A stretch of 64,000 nucleotides of DNA from Paraplanobispora siamensis (GCF_016863175.1 NZ_BOOJ01000048.1:18518-82517); one strand, 5' to 3'; shown: positions 37,405-46,882, counted from the first letter of the stretch. Numbers and translations are program-made. Notes: generated from the letters alone by a model not told the origin.

Positions 37405-38835
37405 GTGACTCGTCGCGCGAAAATCGTCTGCACTCTCGGCCCTGCCACGTCCTCACCCGAACGCCTCCGCGAGCTCATCGCGGCAGGCATGGACGTGGCC
37501 CGTTTCAACCTCAGCCACGGCAGCCACGAGCTGCACAAGGAGGTATACGACAGGGTGAGGGAGGTCGCCGCCGACCTCGGCCGCGGCGTGGGCGTACTCG
37601 CCGACCTGCAGGGTCCCAAGATCCGCGTCGGCAAGTTCGAAGAGGGCCCCGTCCGCCTCGGCTTCGGCGACGTCTTCACCATCACCACCGAAGAGGTCCC
37701 CGGCGACCGCGAACAGGTCTCCACCACCTACCTGGGCCTGCCCAAGGACGTCCGCCCCGGCGACAGCATCCTCGTCGACGACGGCCGCGTGCACCTGGAG
37801 GTCACCCGCGTCGACGGCCCCCGCGTCACCACCCGCGTCGTCATCGGCGGCATGATCTCCGACAACAAGGGCCTCAACCTGCCCGGCGTCAACGTCAGCG
37901 CCCCCGCCCTGACCGACAAGGACGAGGCCGACCTGCGCTGGGCCCTGCGCACCGGCTTCGACCTCATCGCCCTGTCCTTCGTGCGCCGCCCCTCCGACGC
38001 CGACGTGGTCCGCAACATCATGGAGCAGGAGGCCGTCCGCCTCCCGCTGCTCGCCAAGATCGAGAAGCCCCAGGCCGTCGACCGCCTCCCCGAGATCATC
38101 GAAGCCTTCGACGGCATCATGGTCGCCCGCGGCGACCTCGGCGTCGAGCTCCCCCTCGAAGAGGTCCCGATCGTCCAGCAGCGCGCCATCGAGCTGTGCC
38201 GCGAGAAGGCCCGCCCGGTCATCGTCGCCACCCAGATGCTCGACTCGATGATGAACGCCCCCCGCCCCACCCGGGCCGAGGCCTCCGACGTCGCCTACGC
38301 CGTCATGGACGGCGCCGACGCCGTCATGCTCTCCGGCGAGACCTCCGTGGGCAACTACCCCATCGAGTCCGTCAACACGATGAGCCGCATCGCCACCGCC
38401 GCCGAGCGGTCGGTCCTGGAGGCCACCCACCGCCTCGACCGGCTCCCCGAGACCACCGGAGGCGCCATCGCCCGCGCCGCCGCCGAGGTCGGCGCCATCG
38501 TCGGCGCCAAGGCCCTGGTCGCCTTCACCATGTCCGGCGAGACCGCCCGCCGCCTGGCCCGCTATCGCTCGCCCATCCCGCTCCTGGCCTTCACCTCCTC
38601 GCCCCACGTGCGCAACCAGCTCGCCCTGACCTGGGGCGTGGAGACCTTCGAGGTCCCCTTCGTCCACCACACCGACGACATGGTCCGCCAGGTCGAGGCC
38701 TCCCTGCTCGCCCACGCCCGCCTGGAGAAGGGCGACAAGGTCGTCATCGTCGCCGGCTCCCCGCCCGGCACCGCCGGCTCCACCAACGCCCTGCGCGTGC
38801 ACACCATCGGCTCCGCCGTCGCCCACCCGGGCTGA
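37405..38835 (+). CDS. pyk: Pyruvate kinase
   Basis: Pyruvate kinase converts phosphoenolpyruvate and ADP to pyruvate and ATP. The 476-residue protein has RRAKIVCTLGPAT, the active-site barrel motifs (ADLQGPKIRVG, LAKIEKPQA, MVARGDLGVE, ATQMLDSMM) and a C-terminal allosteric domain. The usual start (VTRRAKIVCTLGP) is the GTG at 37405; TAAGGT ends 7 nt before it, and AGG could also serve as a ribosome-binding site. An in-frame start at 37357 would add 16 atypical residues. Confidence 0.96.
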   Translation: MTRRAKIVCTLGPATSSPERLRELIAAGMDVARFNLSHGSHELHKEVYDRVREVAADLGRGVGVLADLQGPKIRVGKFEEGPVRLGFGDVFTITTEEVPGDREQVSTTYLGLPKDVRPGDSILVDDGRVHLEVTRVDGPRVTTRVVIGGMISDNKGLNLPGVNVSAPALTDKDEADLRWALRTGFDLIALSFVRRPSDADVVRNIMEQEAVRLPLLAKIEKPQAVDRLPEIIEAFDGIMVARGDLGVELPLEEVPIVQQRAIELCREKARPVIVATQMLDSMMNAPRPTRAEASDVAYAVMDGADAVMLSGETSVGNYPIESVNTMSRIATAAERSVLEATHRLDRLPETTGGAIARAAAEVGAIVGAKALVAFTMSGETARRLARYRSPIPLLAFTSSPHVRNQLALTWGVETFEVPFVHHTDDMVRQVEASLLAHARLEKGDKVVIVAGSPPGTAGSTNALRVHTIGSAVAHPG

Positions 38836-39180
38836 CCCGCGCCGGGCACGGCTCCCGCACCACACCTCGGGGCCTGCGCCGTCCACCGGGACGGCCCAGG
38901 CCCCGGCCGGTGTGCTCTCCACGCCCTTGGACGGGCGAGTCGTGACGCACGGGGGCCGACGGACCCGCCCGTGGGGCGCGTCCGGGGCAGAGCGGGTGTC
39001 GCCCACCCGGGCTGCGCCGTACGGCACGCGGGTCCGGCCCTCGACGTGGGTGTGGAGGCGGCGATGGGAGTGAGGCCGATATGTGACCGGCGGGCGCAGC
39101 CCCTTGGGAGCCGAAGCCCGCGCCACTCGCAGAGAAGCGCGGACCCCGACACGCGTCCCTGAGCGGCGCCTGACGGCAGG
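38836..39180. other. Gene-free stretch after pyk
   Basis: It contains the pyk terminator (38869-38904) and a second copy (38998-39014) of the 17 bases GTCGCCCACCCGGGCTG that also form the end of pyk (38818-38834). A related sequence recurs near 53291. The rest looks like decayed sequence next to the broken gene at 39181-39929; I see no coding signal. Confidence 0.6.
38869..38904 (+). terminator. Terminator of pyk
   Basis: GGGGCCTG (38869-38876) pairs with CAGGCCCC (38897-38904), with an inner CCGTC/GACGG stem continuing the hairpin. Confidence 0.75.
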
Positions 39181-39929
39181 TCAGTACTTCGGCCCCACGA
39201 ACTCGTCCAGCCGCTCCACAGCCTCCCTCCGGGCCACGGAGATCTCGTTGCGCTTGTTGTGGCGCCAGGCGACGTCCAGCCTGTCCAGCGCCTCACCACA
39301 GAGCCGGAGGATGTCCTTGACTCGTTCTTGAAGAGGTAACGCGGATATTCGTACCAGTGGTCACTGCCGTTGACCTGGCGGCGGACCCGGTTCATGCCAC
39401 GGTAGCCGTCGGAGTGCATCAGCCCCCGGACGAAAGGTCCCGGCTGTTCATCGACGATCTGACACTGCCAGGGCTCCAGCGCGATCTCGCGGTCGTGCTT
39501 CTTGCCGGGACCGTGCTGGGGGAACAGGCACAGCCAGTGTTTGGAATAGGCGTTCACGCTGACGCACCCGACGCGGCGGAGACGACCCACACTGACGGGA
39601 AGGACTGCACCCATCGCATCCGTGGCCGCCTGGATGAGGCCAGGCCAGGTGTTGGAGCAAGCGATCATCAGGCGATAGACGCCTCTCCGATGATGGACGA
39701 TGTGTCCGTCGCCGAGGTAGAGGCCGAGCAGGTAGGCGTAGGCCTCAAGAGGCGGCGCATCTCCACGGCAGCGAGGACACGGGGTTTCCCTCTCCTGGGC
39801 ACGACGTGATCCCATTCGCCACTTCTGTACTGCACCGAGGGAGACGCCGCAGAGCTCGGCGACCTGGCGGTCAACCAGCCCGAGGGCGGAGAGACGGAGC
39901 GCGCGGTCGACCGTTTCGCGGGGGTGCAT
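39181..39929 (-). pseudogene. Frameshifted HTH/LAGLIDADG-type DNA endonuclease-like gene
   Basis: Reading leftwards from the ATG at 39929, the protein has an N-terminal HTH (DRQVAELCGVSLGAVQKWRM), a CPRC motif, a first LAGLIDADG-like helix (EAYAYLLGLYLGDGHIV) and a second (FVRGLMHSDGYRG). It runs to YPRYLFKNES near 39323. There a one-base deletion moves the homologous continuation (KDILRLCGEALDRLDVAWRH to DEFVGPKY, stop 39181) into another frame. Restored, it would be about 249 residues. Actinobacteria carry many stand-alone relatives. It may be a pseudogene, a sequencing error or, less likely, a programmed shift. Confidence 0.75.
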
Positions 39930-39991
39930 GGTCCAACCATGCCAGCCGTCACCGACAGTTTTTTGCCGACTACGGAAGGTGCTGATATGTC

Positions 39992-40022
39992 AGGGCCGCC
40001 CGATTCGAGGTCGGACGGCCCT
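39992..40022 (-). terminator. Hairpin just downstream of the tRNA-Leu gene
   Basis: AGGGCCG (39992-39998) pairs with CGGCCCT (40016-40022), and four or five further inner pairs leave a 7-nt loop. It begins 9 bp past the tRNA 3' end on the minus strand. Confidence 0.6.
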
Positions 40023-40030
40023 GCTGCTTG

Positions 40031-40105
40031 TGCCCCGGGTGGGACTCGAACCCACACTGTACGGGTTTTGAATCCGCTCCCTCATGCCAATTGGGGTACC
40101 GGGGC
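40031..40105 (-). tRNA. tRNA-Leu(CAA), atypical, without a long variable arm
   Basis: The 75-nt minus-strand sequence folds as a tRNA: a perfect 7-bp acceptor stem (GCCCCGG/CCGGGGC), a D-arm with GG in the loop, a 7-nt anticodon loop TTCAAAA with anticodon CAA, a 5-nt variable loop (ACAGT), a perfect T-arm (GTGGG TTCGAGT CCCAC) and discriminator A. CAA specifies leucine, but bacterial tRNA-Leu normally has a long variable arm, absent here. The anticodon stem (GCGGA/CCCGT) has only three Watson-Crick pairs, one G-U and one mismatch. CCA is not encoded. It could be a special tRNA or a tRNA-like RNA. Confidence 0.8.
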
Positions 40106-40221
40106 AGGAATCCAGACCTGTCTGGATTTGTCCAAAACGCCTGTGTGTAGCGTAGCCGATGGCGATCACTCGGCGGCACCGGCGTGGTCCTAATCTAGCG
40201 GACGTCGGTACTCTCTTGCTC

Positions 40222-40812
40222 GTGAGTACGCAGCGGCGAGTGGTGATCGCGGAAGACGAGGCGTTGATCCGCCTCGACCTCAAGGAGATGCTGGAAGAGG
40301 ACGGGTATGCCGTCGTCGGCGAGGCCGGGGATGGTGAGGCGGCGGTCAAGCTGGCGCTGGAGCTCAAACCCGATCTGGTGATCCTGGACGTGAAGATGCC
40401 CATCCTGGATGGGATCTCGGCCGCTGAGCAGATCGTCTCGCAGCGGATCGCGCCGTGTCTGATCTTGACGGCGTTCTCGCAGCGGGATCTGGTGGAGCGG
40501 GCCCGGGACGCCGGGGCGATGGCCTATCTGGTCAAGCCGTTCACGAAGTCCGATCTGGTTCCGGCGATCGAGATGGCGGTGAGCCGCCATGAGGAGATCG
40601 CCGCGCTGGAGCGGGAGGTCGGCTCGCTGTCGGAGCGGTTGGAGACGCGCAAGCTGGTGGAGCGGGCCAAGGGGCTGCTCATGGCCGAGCACGGGTGGAG
40701 TGAGCCGCAGGCGTTCCGGTGGATCCAGAAGGCGTCGATGGACCGCCGGCTGAGCATGCGCCAGGTGGCGCAGATCGTCGTCGGTGAGGCTTCCGGGGCG
40801 AAGGAGGCTTGA
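40222..40812 (+). CDS. ANTAR-domain response regulator (RNA-binding antiterminator)
   Basis: The 196-residue protein has an N-terminal receiver domain (VVIAEDEALIRLDL, phospho-Asp in LVILDVKMP, TAFSQRD, KPF) and a C-terminal ANTAR domain after a coiled coil (ERAKGLLMAEHGWSEPQAFR, then SMRQVAQIVV). ANTAR proteins bind paired hairpins in nascent RNA and prevent termination. No sensor kinase is adjacent. I start at the GTG at 40222: TACTCT (40209-40214) lies 7 nt before it. It sits just upstream of the branched-chain amino-acid importer, whose leader carries two hairpins. Confidence 0.93.
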   Translation: MSTQRRVVIAEDEALIRLDLKEMLEEDGYAVVGEAGDGEAAVKLALELKPDLVILDVKMPILDGISAAEQIVSQRIAPCLILTAFSQRDLVERARDAGAMAYLVKPFTKSDLVPAIEMAVSRHEEIAALEREVGSLSERLETRKLVERAKGLLMAEHGWSEPQAFRWIQKASMDRRLSMRQVAQIVVGEASGAKEA

Positions 40813-41153
40813 CGGACGGTCCTGACAGGGGTCTGTCGGGTGCCCGCGCGGTGTGGCCGTGGCGGGGAGTGACGTCGGGAAGCCCGTGCCCGTCTCGGAG
40901 GACGAGATCGGCACGGGCTTCGGCGTCTTCGGTGTGTCGGGTTGGAAAGATCGCAGGTCGGCGGTGACCATGGCTTTTGTACCTAGTAGCCGAAATGAAT
41001 CGGTGTAATAACGAAGCGGTAACGTAGGCCTCTACTGTATCGACCTGTGACATCCGCTGGCTGTACTAACCGACACACCCCCTGGCCACTCCGCCAGGGG
41101 AGGGCATCTGTGAACCTGGTCCTGACAGTGGACCGGGTGAAAGGAAGGCAACC
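40813..41153 (+). promoter_or_regulatory. Terminator, promoter and structured leader before the branched-chain amino-acid importer
   Basis: After the regulator's terminator (40879-40921) the DNA becomes AT-richer. TACTGT at 41033-41038 is a likely -10, giving a leader of about 110 nt. The leader holds two hairpins: 41079-41100 (8-bp perfect stem, hexaloop CACTCC) and 41115-41137 (8-bp stem with one G-U, 7-nt loop). The AAGGAAGG ribosome-binding site follows immediately. An ANTAR-type or translational control is possible; the hexaloop lacks the A1/G4 bases of known ANTAR targets. Confidence 0.6.
40879..40921 (+). terminator. Terminator of the ANTAR regulator gene
   Basis: GAAGCCCGTGCC (40879-40890) pairs perfectly with GGCACGGGCTTC (40910-40921). 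The 19-nt loop contains an inner TCTCG/CGAGA stem. Confidence 0.8.
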
Positions 41154-42356
41154 TTGCGGCCTAAGACTGCTCGCCTCGGTGGAGTGCTTGCTGCCGGCGT
41201 GGCGCTCACCCTTGGTCTCGCCGCCTGCAGCAGTGGCGGTGACACGGGGACCACGCCGGAGGGCGGCTCCAGCGCTGCCGCTCCTGGCACCATCAAGATT
41301 GGTTTCATGGGTGACCTGACCGGCCCGAACTCGGGCATCGTCATCCCGCCGAGGAATGGTGCCAAGCTCGTCATCGACGAGTACAACAAGACCAACCCGG
41401 CTGTGAAGATCGAGCTGGTCGAGTACGACAGCCAGGGTGACGGTTCCAAGGCCGTCGCCCTCGCCCAGCAGGCCATCAAGGACGACAAGATCGTCGGTCT
41501 GGTGGGCCCGGCCTTCTCGGGCGAGTCCGCCCAGGTGGCGCCGGTGCTGGAGGAGGCGAAGATCCCGAGCATCTCGGCTTCCGCCACCAACACGAAGCTG
41601 GCCGAGAACGGCTGGAAGTTCTGGCACCGCGTCCTGCCGAACGACGGTGTCCAGGGCCCGAGCATCGCCGACTTCATCGCCGGCGGCGCCGCGGCCAAGA
41701 ACGTGTTCGTCATTGACGACAAGTCCGAGTACGGCAAGCCGCTGGCCGACGCCGTCCGCGCCCAGCTGGGCACCAAGGGCGTCCAGGTGACCAACGACTC
41801 GCTGGACCCGACCGAGAGCGACTTCTCCTCGGTCGTGAACAAGGTCGCGGCGGCCAAGCCGGACGCGATCTTCTTCGGTGGTTACTACGCGGCCGGCGGC
41901 AACCTGCTCAAGCAGCTGCGTGACAAGGGCGTCAAGGACGCCAAGTTCTTCTCCGGTGACGGTTCGCTGGACAAGGGCCTGATCGAGGGCGCCGGTGCGG
42001 CCAACGCCGAGGGCGCGCTCGTGGGCTGCCCCTGCTACATCGCCACCCCGGACGTCACCGACGCCAAGGTGAAGGGCTTCGCCGACGCCTACAAGGCCGC
42101 CTTCAGCGCCGACCCGGCGATCTACGCCGCCGAGGGTTACGACGCCGCGACGGTCTTCGTGGAGGCGGTCAAGGCCGGCAACACCACCCCGGAGAAGATC
42201 AACGAGTTCATCGCCTCGGCGAACATCGCGGGTGTCTCCAAGCAGATCAAGTTCCAGGCCAACGGTGAGGTCGAGGCCAAGGACATCTACATCTACCAGG
42301 TCAAGGGCGGCGCGATCACGCTGCTCGGCAAGGCCGCGGAGGCGAAGCTGGGCTGA
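41154..42356 (+). CDS. Branched-chain amino-acid ABC transporter substrate-binding lipoprotein
   Basis: The 400-residue protein has a signal peptide with lipobox LGLAAC-SSG and the LivK-type periplasmic-binding fold (IKIGFMGDLTGPNSG, KIVGLVGPAFSGES, SISASATNTKLA, AAEGYDAATVF). The start is TTG at 41154, with AAGGAAGG 5 nt upstream. Substrates of this family are usually Leu, Ile and Val, but amides and other amino acids occur. It is followed by a strong hairpin and then the permease and ATPase genes. Confidence 0.92.
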   Translation: MRPKTARLGGVLAAGVALTLGLAACSSGGDTGTTPEGGSSAAAPGTIKIGFMGDLTGPNSGIVIPPRNGAKLVIDEYNKTNPAVKIELVEYDSQGDGSKAVALAQQAIKDDKIVGLVGPAFSGESAQVAPVLEEAKIPSISASATNTKLAENGWKFWHRVLPNDGVQGPSIADFIAGGAAAKNVFVIDDKSEYGKPLADAVRAQLGTKGVQVTNDSLDPTESDFSSVVNKVAAAKPDAIFFGGYYAAGGNLLKQLRDKGVKDAKFFSGDGSLDKGLIEGAGAANAEGALVGCPCYIATPDVTDAKVKGFADAYKAAFSADPAIYAAEGYDAATVFVEAVKAGNTTPEKINEFIASANIAGVSKQIKFQANGEVEAKDIYIYQVKGGAITLLGKAAEAKLG

Positions 42357-42387
42357 GGTCCGGAGCTCTGAAGAGTTAGGTAGTCGA

Positions 42388-42431
42388 CGCGCGGGGAGTG
42401 GGACGCGTGATGCGGTCCCGCTCCCCGCGTG
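42388..42431 (+). terminator. Hairpin between binding-protein and permease genes of the branched-chain importer
   Basis: A 17-bp stem with two G-T pairs (42388-42404 with 42415-42431, 10-nt loop) lies 32 bp past the binding-protein stop. Like the hairpin at 12305, it probably lets the binding protein be made in excess over the membrane parts. Confidence 0.75.
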
Positions 42432-42513
42432 ATTGCTGGCCGGTCCACGAGACCAGGTCCGCAGGGAGCTACCGGACAGTGCAGGCGATCCCCGCTAGAA
42501 GTGGTAATCCCTA

Positions 42514-43482
42514 GTGTTCAATGACTTCATTAATCAGTTCTGGCCGGCGACAATCGACGGCCTGGCGTTCGGTTCGATCTACGCCCTGATCGCGCTCGGG
42601 TACACGATGGTGTACGGCGTGCTCAGGCTGATCAACTTCGCCCACTCCGAAGTGTTCATGATCGGCACTTTCGGTGCGATGTTCGTGCCCTTCACGCTGG
42701 GCATCAATTCGGCTCTCACCGGTTTCGCCCTCGTGGGCGTGATCGTGCTGATGATCCTGGCCGGCATGCTGGCCTCCGCCGGTACCGCGGTGGCGCTGGA
42801 GCGTATCGCCTACCGGCCGCTGCGCAAGCGCGGCGCCTCCCGGCTCGCGGCCCTGATCTCGGCGATCGGCGCCTCGATCTTCCTGCAGGAGCTGTTCGCG
42901 CTCGTCATCATCCCGAATGTCTTCGACCGTCCCCAGCAGGGGCGCGTCCAGATGGGCCTGCCCCGTCTGATGGAGCGCACCGAGCTGTTCTCGATCTTCG
43001 GTCACACGGTCCGGGTGGACCAGGTCCTGGTGATCGTGGCGGCGCTGGGCATGATGGTGGTGCTCGACCGGCTGGTGAACGCCACGAAGATCGGCCGTGG
43101 TATCCGCGCCACCGCGCAGAACCCCGAGTCGGCCGTGCTGATGGGCGTCGACATCGACAAGATCATCCGGATGACGTTCCTGATCGGCGGCGCCATGGCC
43201 GGTGTGGCCGGTGCGCTCTACCTGATCTCGTATGAGAACACGAACTACTTCATCGGGTTCCTCTTCGGCATCAAGGCGTTCACCGCGGCGGTCCTGGGCG
43301 GCATCGGCAACCTGCGCGGCGCCCTGGTCGGCGGTATCGTCCTCGGCCTGGTGGAGAACTACGGAGCCATCTTCTTCGGCTCCGACTGGAAGCACGTGAT
43401 CTCCTTCACCATCCTCGTCTTGGTCCTGATGTTCCGTCCCACCGGAATCCTCGGTGAATCACTCCAGCAGGCGCGCGCATGA
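42514..43482 (+). CDS. livH: Branched-chain amino-acid ABC transporter permease, LivH-type
   Basis: The 322-residue protein opens FNDFINQFWPATIDGLAFGS and has about eight hydrophobic helices, with the LivH motifs ALGYTMVYGVLRLINFAHSE and a cytoplasmic RATAQNPESAVLMGVD loop that contacts the ATPases. GTG start at 42514 has only a weak GAAGTGG upstream. Its stop overlaps the livM ATG (ATGA). Confidence 0.93.
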   Translation: MFNDFINQFWPATIDGLAFGSIYALIALGYTMVYGVLRLINFAHSEVFMIGTFGAMFVPFTLGINSALTGFALVGVIVLMILAGMLASAGTAVALERIAYRPLRKRGASRLAALISAIGASIFLQELFALVIIPNVFDRPQQGRVQMGLPRLMERTELFSIFGHTVRVDQVLVIVAALGMMVVLDRLVNATKIGRGIRATAQNPESAVLMGVDIDKIIRMTFLIGGAMAGVAGALYLISYENTNYFIGFLFGIKAFTAAVLGGIGNLRGALVGGIVLGLVENYGAIFFGSDWKHVISFTILVLVLMFRPTGILGESLQQARA

Positions 43483-44648
43483 ACGAGAAGAATCCCTTGG
43501 CACGCTTCCGGCACCAGCTCGGTCATTCCAGCGACGTGATCCGCGACCGCTGGGCGCACACGCCGGGCTGGCAGCGCTGGATCGTCTACGTCGCCCTGAT
43601 CATCGGGGCTATTCTGCTGCCCTCGGAGTCCATCGGCAGTTTCATGTCGCCGGACACCGACTGGGCGAGCATCCTGTTCTTCCCGATCGGCACCTACGTG
43701 CTGCTGGCCATCGGCCTGAACGTCGTGGTCGGCCAGGCCGGTCTGCTGGACCTGGGCTTCGTGGCCTTCTACGCGGTGGGCGGCTACGCGATGGCGTTGC
43801 TGGGCACCCGGCTGGGCTGGAACTTCTGGGTCATCCTCATCGTGGGCATCGGCATCTGCGCCCTGTCGGGCATCACCCTGGGCGCGCCGACGCTGCGGCT
43901 GCGCGGTGACTATCTGGCGATCGTCACGCTGGGCTTCGGTGAGATCATCCGCATCACCGCGCGCAACACCGACGAGATCGGCGGCCCGAACGGCATCCGC
44001 GGCATCCCTCACCCGCCGAGCTACGAGGACCTCGTCCTCTTCGGCATCAACTTCTCCGACACGTTCGGGGTGGACCCCCTCAAGTACGGCGTGCTGGACC
44101 CGCGGCCGTACTACTACCTGCTGGTCGCGCTGGCCGTCGTCGTGATCATCCTGGTGAAGCGCTGGGAGAAGAGCCGCGTCGGGCGCGCCTGGGCGGCGAT
44201 CCGCGAGGACGAGGACGCGGCCGAGGTCATGGGCGTGCCGACGTTCCGCTTCAAGATCCTCGCCTTCGCCATCGGCGCCTCCATCGGTGGCGCGATGGGC
44301 GTGCTGTGGGCGGCGAAGTCGATCTCGATCAACCCCAACGACTTCCAGTTCCTGCTGTCGGCGACGATCCTGGCCGCGGTGGTCATGGGCGGTTCGGGCA
44401 ACCTGCCGGGAGTCATGCTGGGCGCGTTCCTCGTGGCGTGGCTGCCCGAGCGCTTCCGCGGCCTGCAGGAGTACCGCATGCTGATCTTCGGCGCGGTGCT
44501 CGTCGCACTGATGATCTTCCGCCCCGAGGGCCTGCTGCCGTCGCGTCAACGTAAGGCGGAGCTGAAAGAAGGAACGGGCGGAATGGGTACGCTCGGAGCT
44601 GAGGTTCCCGGGCCGGAGTCGCGGGGCGAGGAGGTGGCGTCGAAGTGA
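43479..44648 (+). CDS. livM: Branched-chain amino-acid ABC transporter permease, LivM-type
   Basis: The 389-residue protein has a soluble N-terminus (about 25 residues), then hydrophobic helices with the LivM motifs GLNVVVGQAGLLDLGFVAFY, LRLRGDYLAIVTLGFGEI and the AIREDEDAAEVMGVPTFRFK loop. Coupled to livH upstream and livG downstream by four-base overlaps. The last 35 residues are polar. Confidence 0.93.
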   Translation: MNEKNPLARFRHQLGHSSDVIRDRWAHTPGWQRWIVYVALIIGAILLPSESIGSFMSPDTDWASILFFPIGTYVLLAIGLNVVVGQAGLLDLGFVAFYAVGGYAMALLGTRLGWNFWVILIVGIGICALSGITLGAPTLRLRGDYLAIVTLGFGEIIRITARNTDEIGGPNGIRGIPHPPSYEDLVLFGINFSDTFGVDPLKYGVLDPRPYYYLLVALAVVVIILVKRWEKSRVGRAWAAIREDEDAAEVMGVPTFRFKILAFAIGASIGGAMGVLWAAKSISINPNDFQFLLSATILAAVVMGGSGNLPGVMLGAFLVAWLPERFRGLQEYRMLIFGAVLVALMIFRPEGLLPSRQRKAELKEGTGGMGTLGAEVPGPESRGEEVASK

Positions 44649-45449
44649 GCACCGAAACGAGCGTCGCGGTGGGTCAGGAGCGCACTGGCCGGCCGATGCT
44701 GGAGCTGCAGAACCTCGTCATGCGCTTCGGCGGCGTCACCGCCCTGCGCGAGGTGAACCTGCGGGTCGACGAGGGTGAGATCTTCGCGCTCATCGGCCCG
44801 AACGGCGCCGGCAAGACCACGGTGTTCAACGTGGTGACCGGGGTCTACCAGCCGACCGAGGGCCAGGTCCTCTTCCAGGGCGAGAAGATCAGCGGCGTCA
44901 AGCGGTTCAAGATCACCAAGCGGGGCATCGCCCGGACGTTCCAGAACATCCGGCTGTTCCACAACATGACGGCGCTGGAGAACGTCATGGTGGGCTCGGA
45001 CGCCCACCACCGCGCCGGCATGGTCAGCGTGGCGCTGGGCCTGCCCTGGCACCGCAAGGCCGAGGGTGAGGGCCGCAGGCTGGCGAGGGAACTGCTGGAG
45101 TTCGTCGGCGTCGCGCACCGCGCGGACGACTACGCCAAGAACCTGCCCTACGGCGACCAGCGCCGCCTGGAGATCGCCCGGGCGCTGGCCACCAACCCGA
45201 AGCTGCTGCTGCTCGACGAGCCCGCCGCGGGCATGAACCCGGCGGAGAAGGAGGCGCTGCAGCAGCTCATCCGCGACATCCGGGACTCCGGGCGGACCAT
45301 TCTGATCATCGAGCACGACATGAGCCTCATCATGGGCATCAGCGACCGCATCGCGGTGCTGGACTTCGGCCAGAAGATCGCCGATGGCCTGCCGGACGAG
45401 GTTCGCAACGACCCCCGGGTCGTCGAGGCGTATTTGGGGGCTCCCGCAG

Positions 45450-45460
<11 letters not shown>
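44645..45460 (+). CDS. livG: Branched-chain amino-acid ABC transporter ATPase, LivG-type
   Basis: The 271-residue ATPase has Walker A (GPNGAGKTTVFN), the LivG-specific ARTFQNIRLFHNMTALENVM stretch, a YAKNLPYGDQRRLEIARAL signature region, Walker B (LLLLDEPAAGMNP) and an H-loop (IIEHDMSLI). The GTG start overlaps the livM stop, and livF starts 11 bp before this gene's stop. Confidence 0.94.
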
Positions 45461-46184
<724 letters not shown>

Positions 46185-46201
46185 GCCGTACCGCGTGAAG
46201 G

Positions 46202-46234
46202 CGGGCCCGCCGTGCGTCGCGCGCGGCGGGCCCG
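46202..46234. terminator. Bidirectional hairpin between livF and the DUF4352 lipoprotein gene
   Basis: CGGGCCCGCCG (46202-46212) pairs perfectly with CGGCGGGCCCG (46224-46234) in a 102-bp gap between converging genes. Confidence 0.7.
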
Positions 46235-46286
46235 GCCTGCCGTACCCCCGCCGGAGGGGTCGTCCCGCCCGGACCGCTCGAGCCGG

Positions 46287-46844
46287 TCAGGGCAGGGGGA
46301 CCGTGACACCGTCCGTGGCGGCCAGCCCGAGCGGCGGGTCGCCGAACAGCTTCACGGAGGCGGGCCGGGCGTCCTTCGGGATGTCGAACCACAGGTCCAT
46401 CTCCACCCTGACCCCGGCGCCCAGCAGGAACCTGTCCGGCTGCCGCTTGGTGGCCTGGGTGAAGGGGTCGATCGCGTGAGCCGTGCCGTCGGCGGCGACC
46501 AGCCGCTGCTTGCCGGCCTCGAAGCGGGAGTTGGTGCGGCCGGGATTCTCCATGAGGATCCGCACGACCACGTACTGCCCCTTGGCCTGCCACTCGGCGT
46601 GGCTGCCGAAGAACCCGCTGAGCCCCTTCTGCAGGCCGATGACCTGGAAGCGGATCTCCCCGTCCTGCGCGGGCGGGGCCGTCACGGCGATCTCGCCCGG
46701 CCGGACCGCGCGGGCGGGCAGGTCGTAGGTGGGGGAGGGCGTGGCCGCCGGGGTCCGCGCGGCCTGCTGCGGTTCGCCGGAGCAGCCGCCGGTCAGGACG
46801 GTGATTATCACGGCGATCACTGGGAATGCGGCGAGGCGCGACAT
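46287..46844 (-). CDS. DUF4352-type lipoprotein
   Basis: The 185-residue product has a signal peptide ending in the lipobox LTGGC-SGE, a Pro/Thr-rich linker, then an immunoglobulin-like domain with the DUF4352 features GQYVVVRILMENPGR and RVEMDLWFDIP. Function unknown; such proteins are surface-exposed. The ATG at 46844 is chosen because TAGCGT (46857-46852 on the minus strand) ends 7 nt before it; an in-frame GTG at 46853 overlaps that box. Divergent from the amino-acid importer at 47007. Confidence 0.85.
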   Translation of the reverse strand: MSRLAAFPVIAVIITVLTGGCSGEPQQAARTPAATPSPTYDLPARAVRPGEIAVTAPPAQDGEIRFQVIGLQKGLSGFFGSHAEWQAKGQYVVVRILMENPGRTNSRFEAGKQRLVAADGTAHAIDPFTQATKRQPDRFLLGAGVRVEMDLWFDIPKDARPASVKLFGDPPLGLAATDGVTVPLP

Positions 46845-46882
46845 GAAGATCACGCTAAGCAGTGCCAGGCTGAGAAAGTACT

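Noticed and set aside
38818..39014. Direct 17-bp repeat as attachment sites of an integrated element
   Set aside because: Only about 163 bp lie between the copies, with no integrase; a local duplication is simpler.
41079..41100. Classical ANTAR target hairpin
   Set aside because: The stem and loop size fit, but the loop CACTCC lacks A at position 1 and G at position 4; kept only as a hypothesis.
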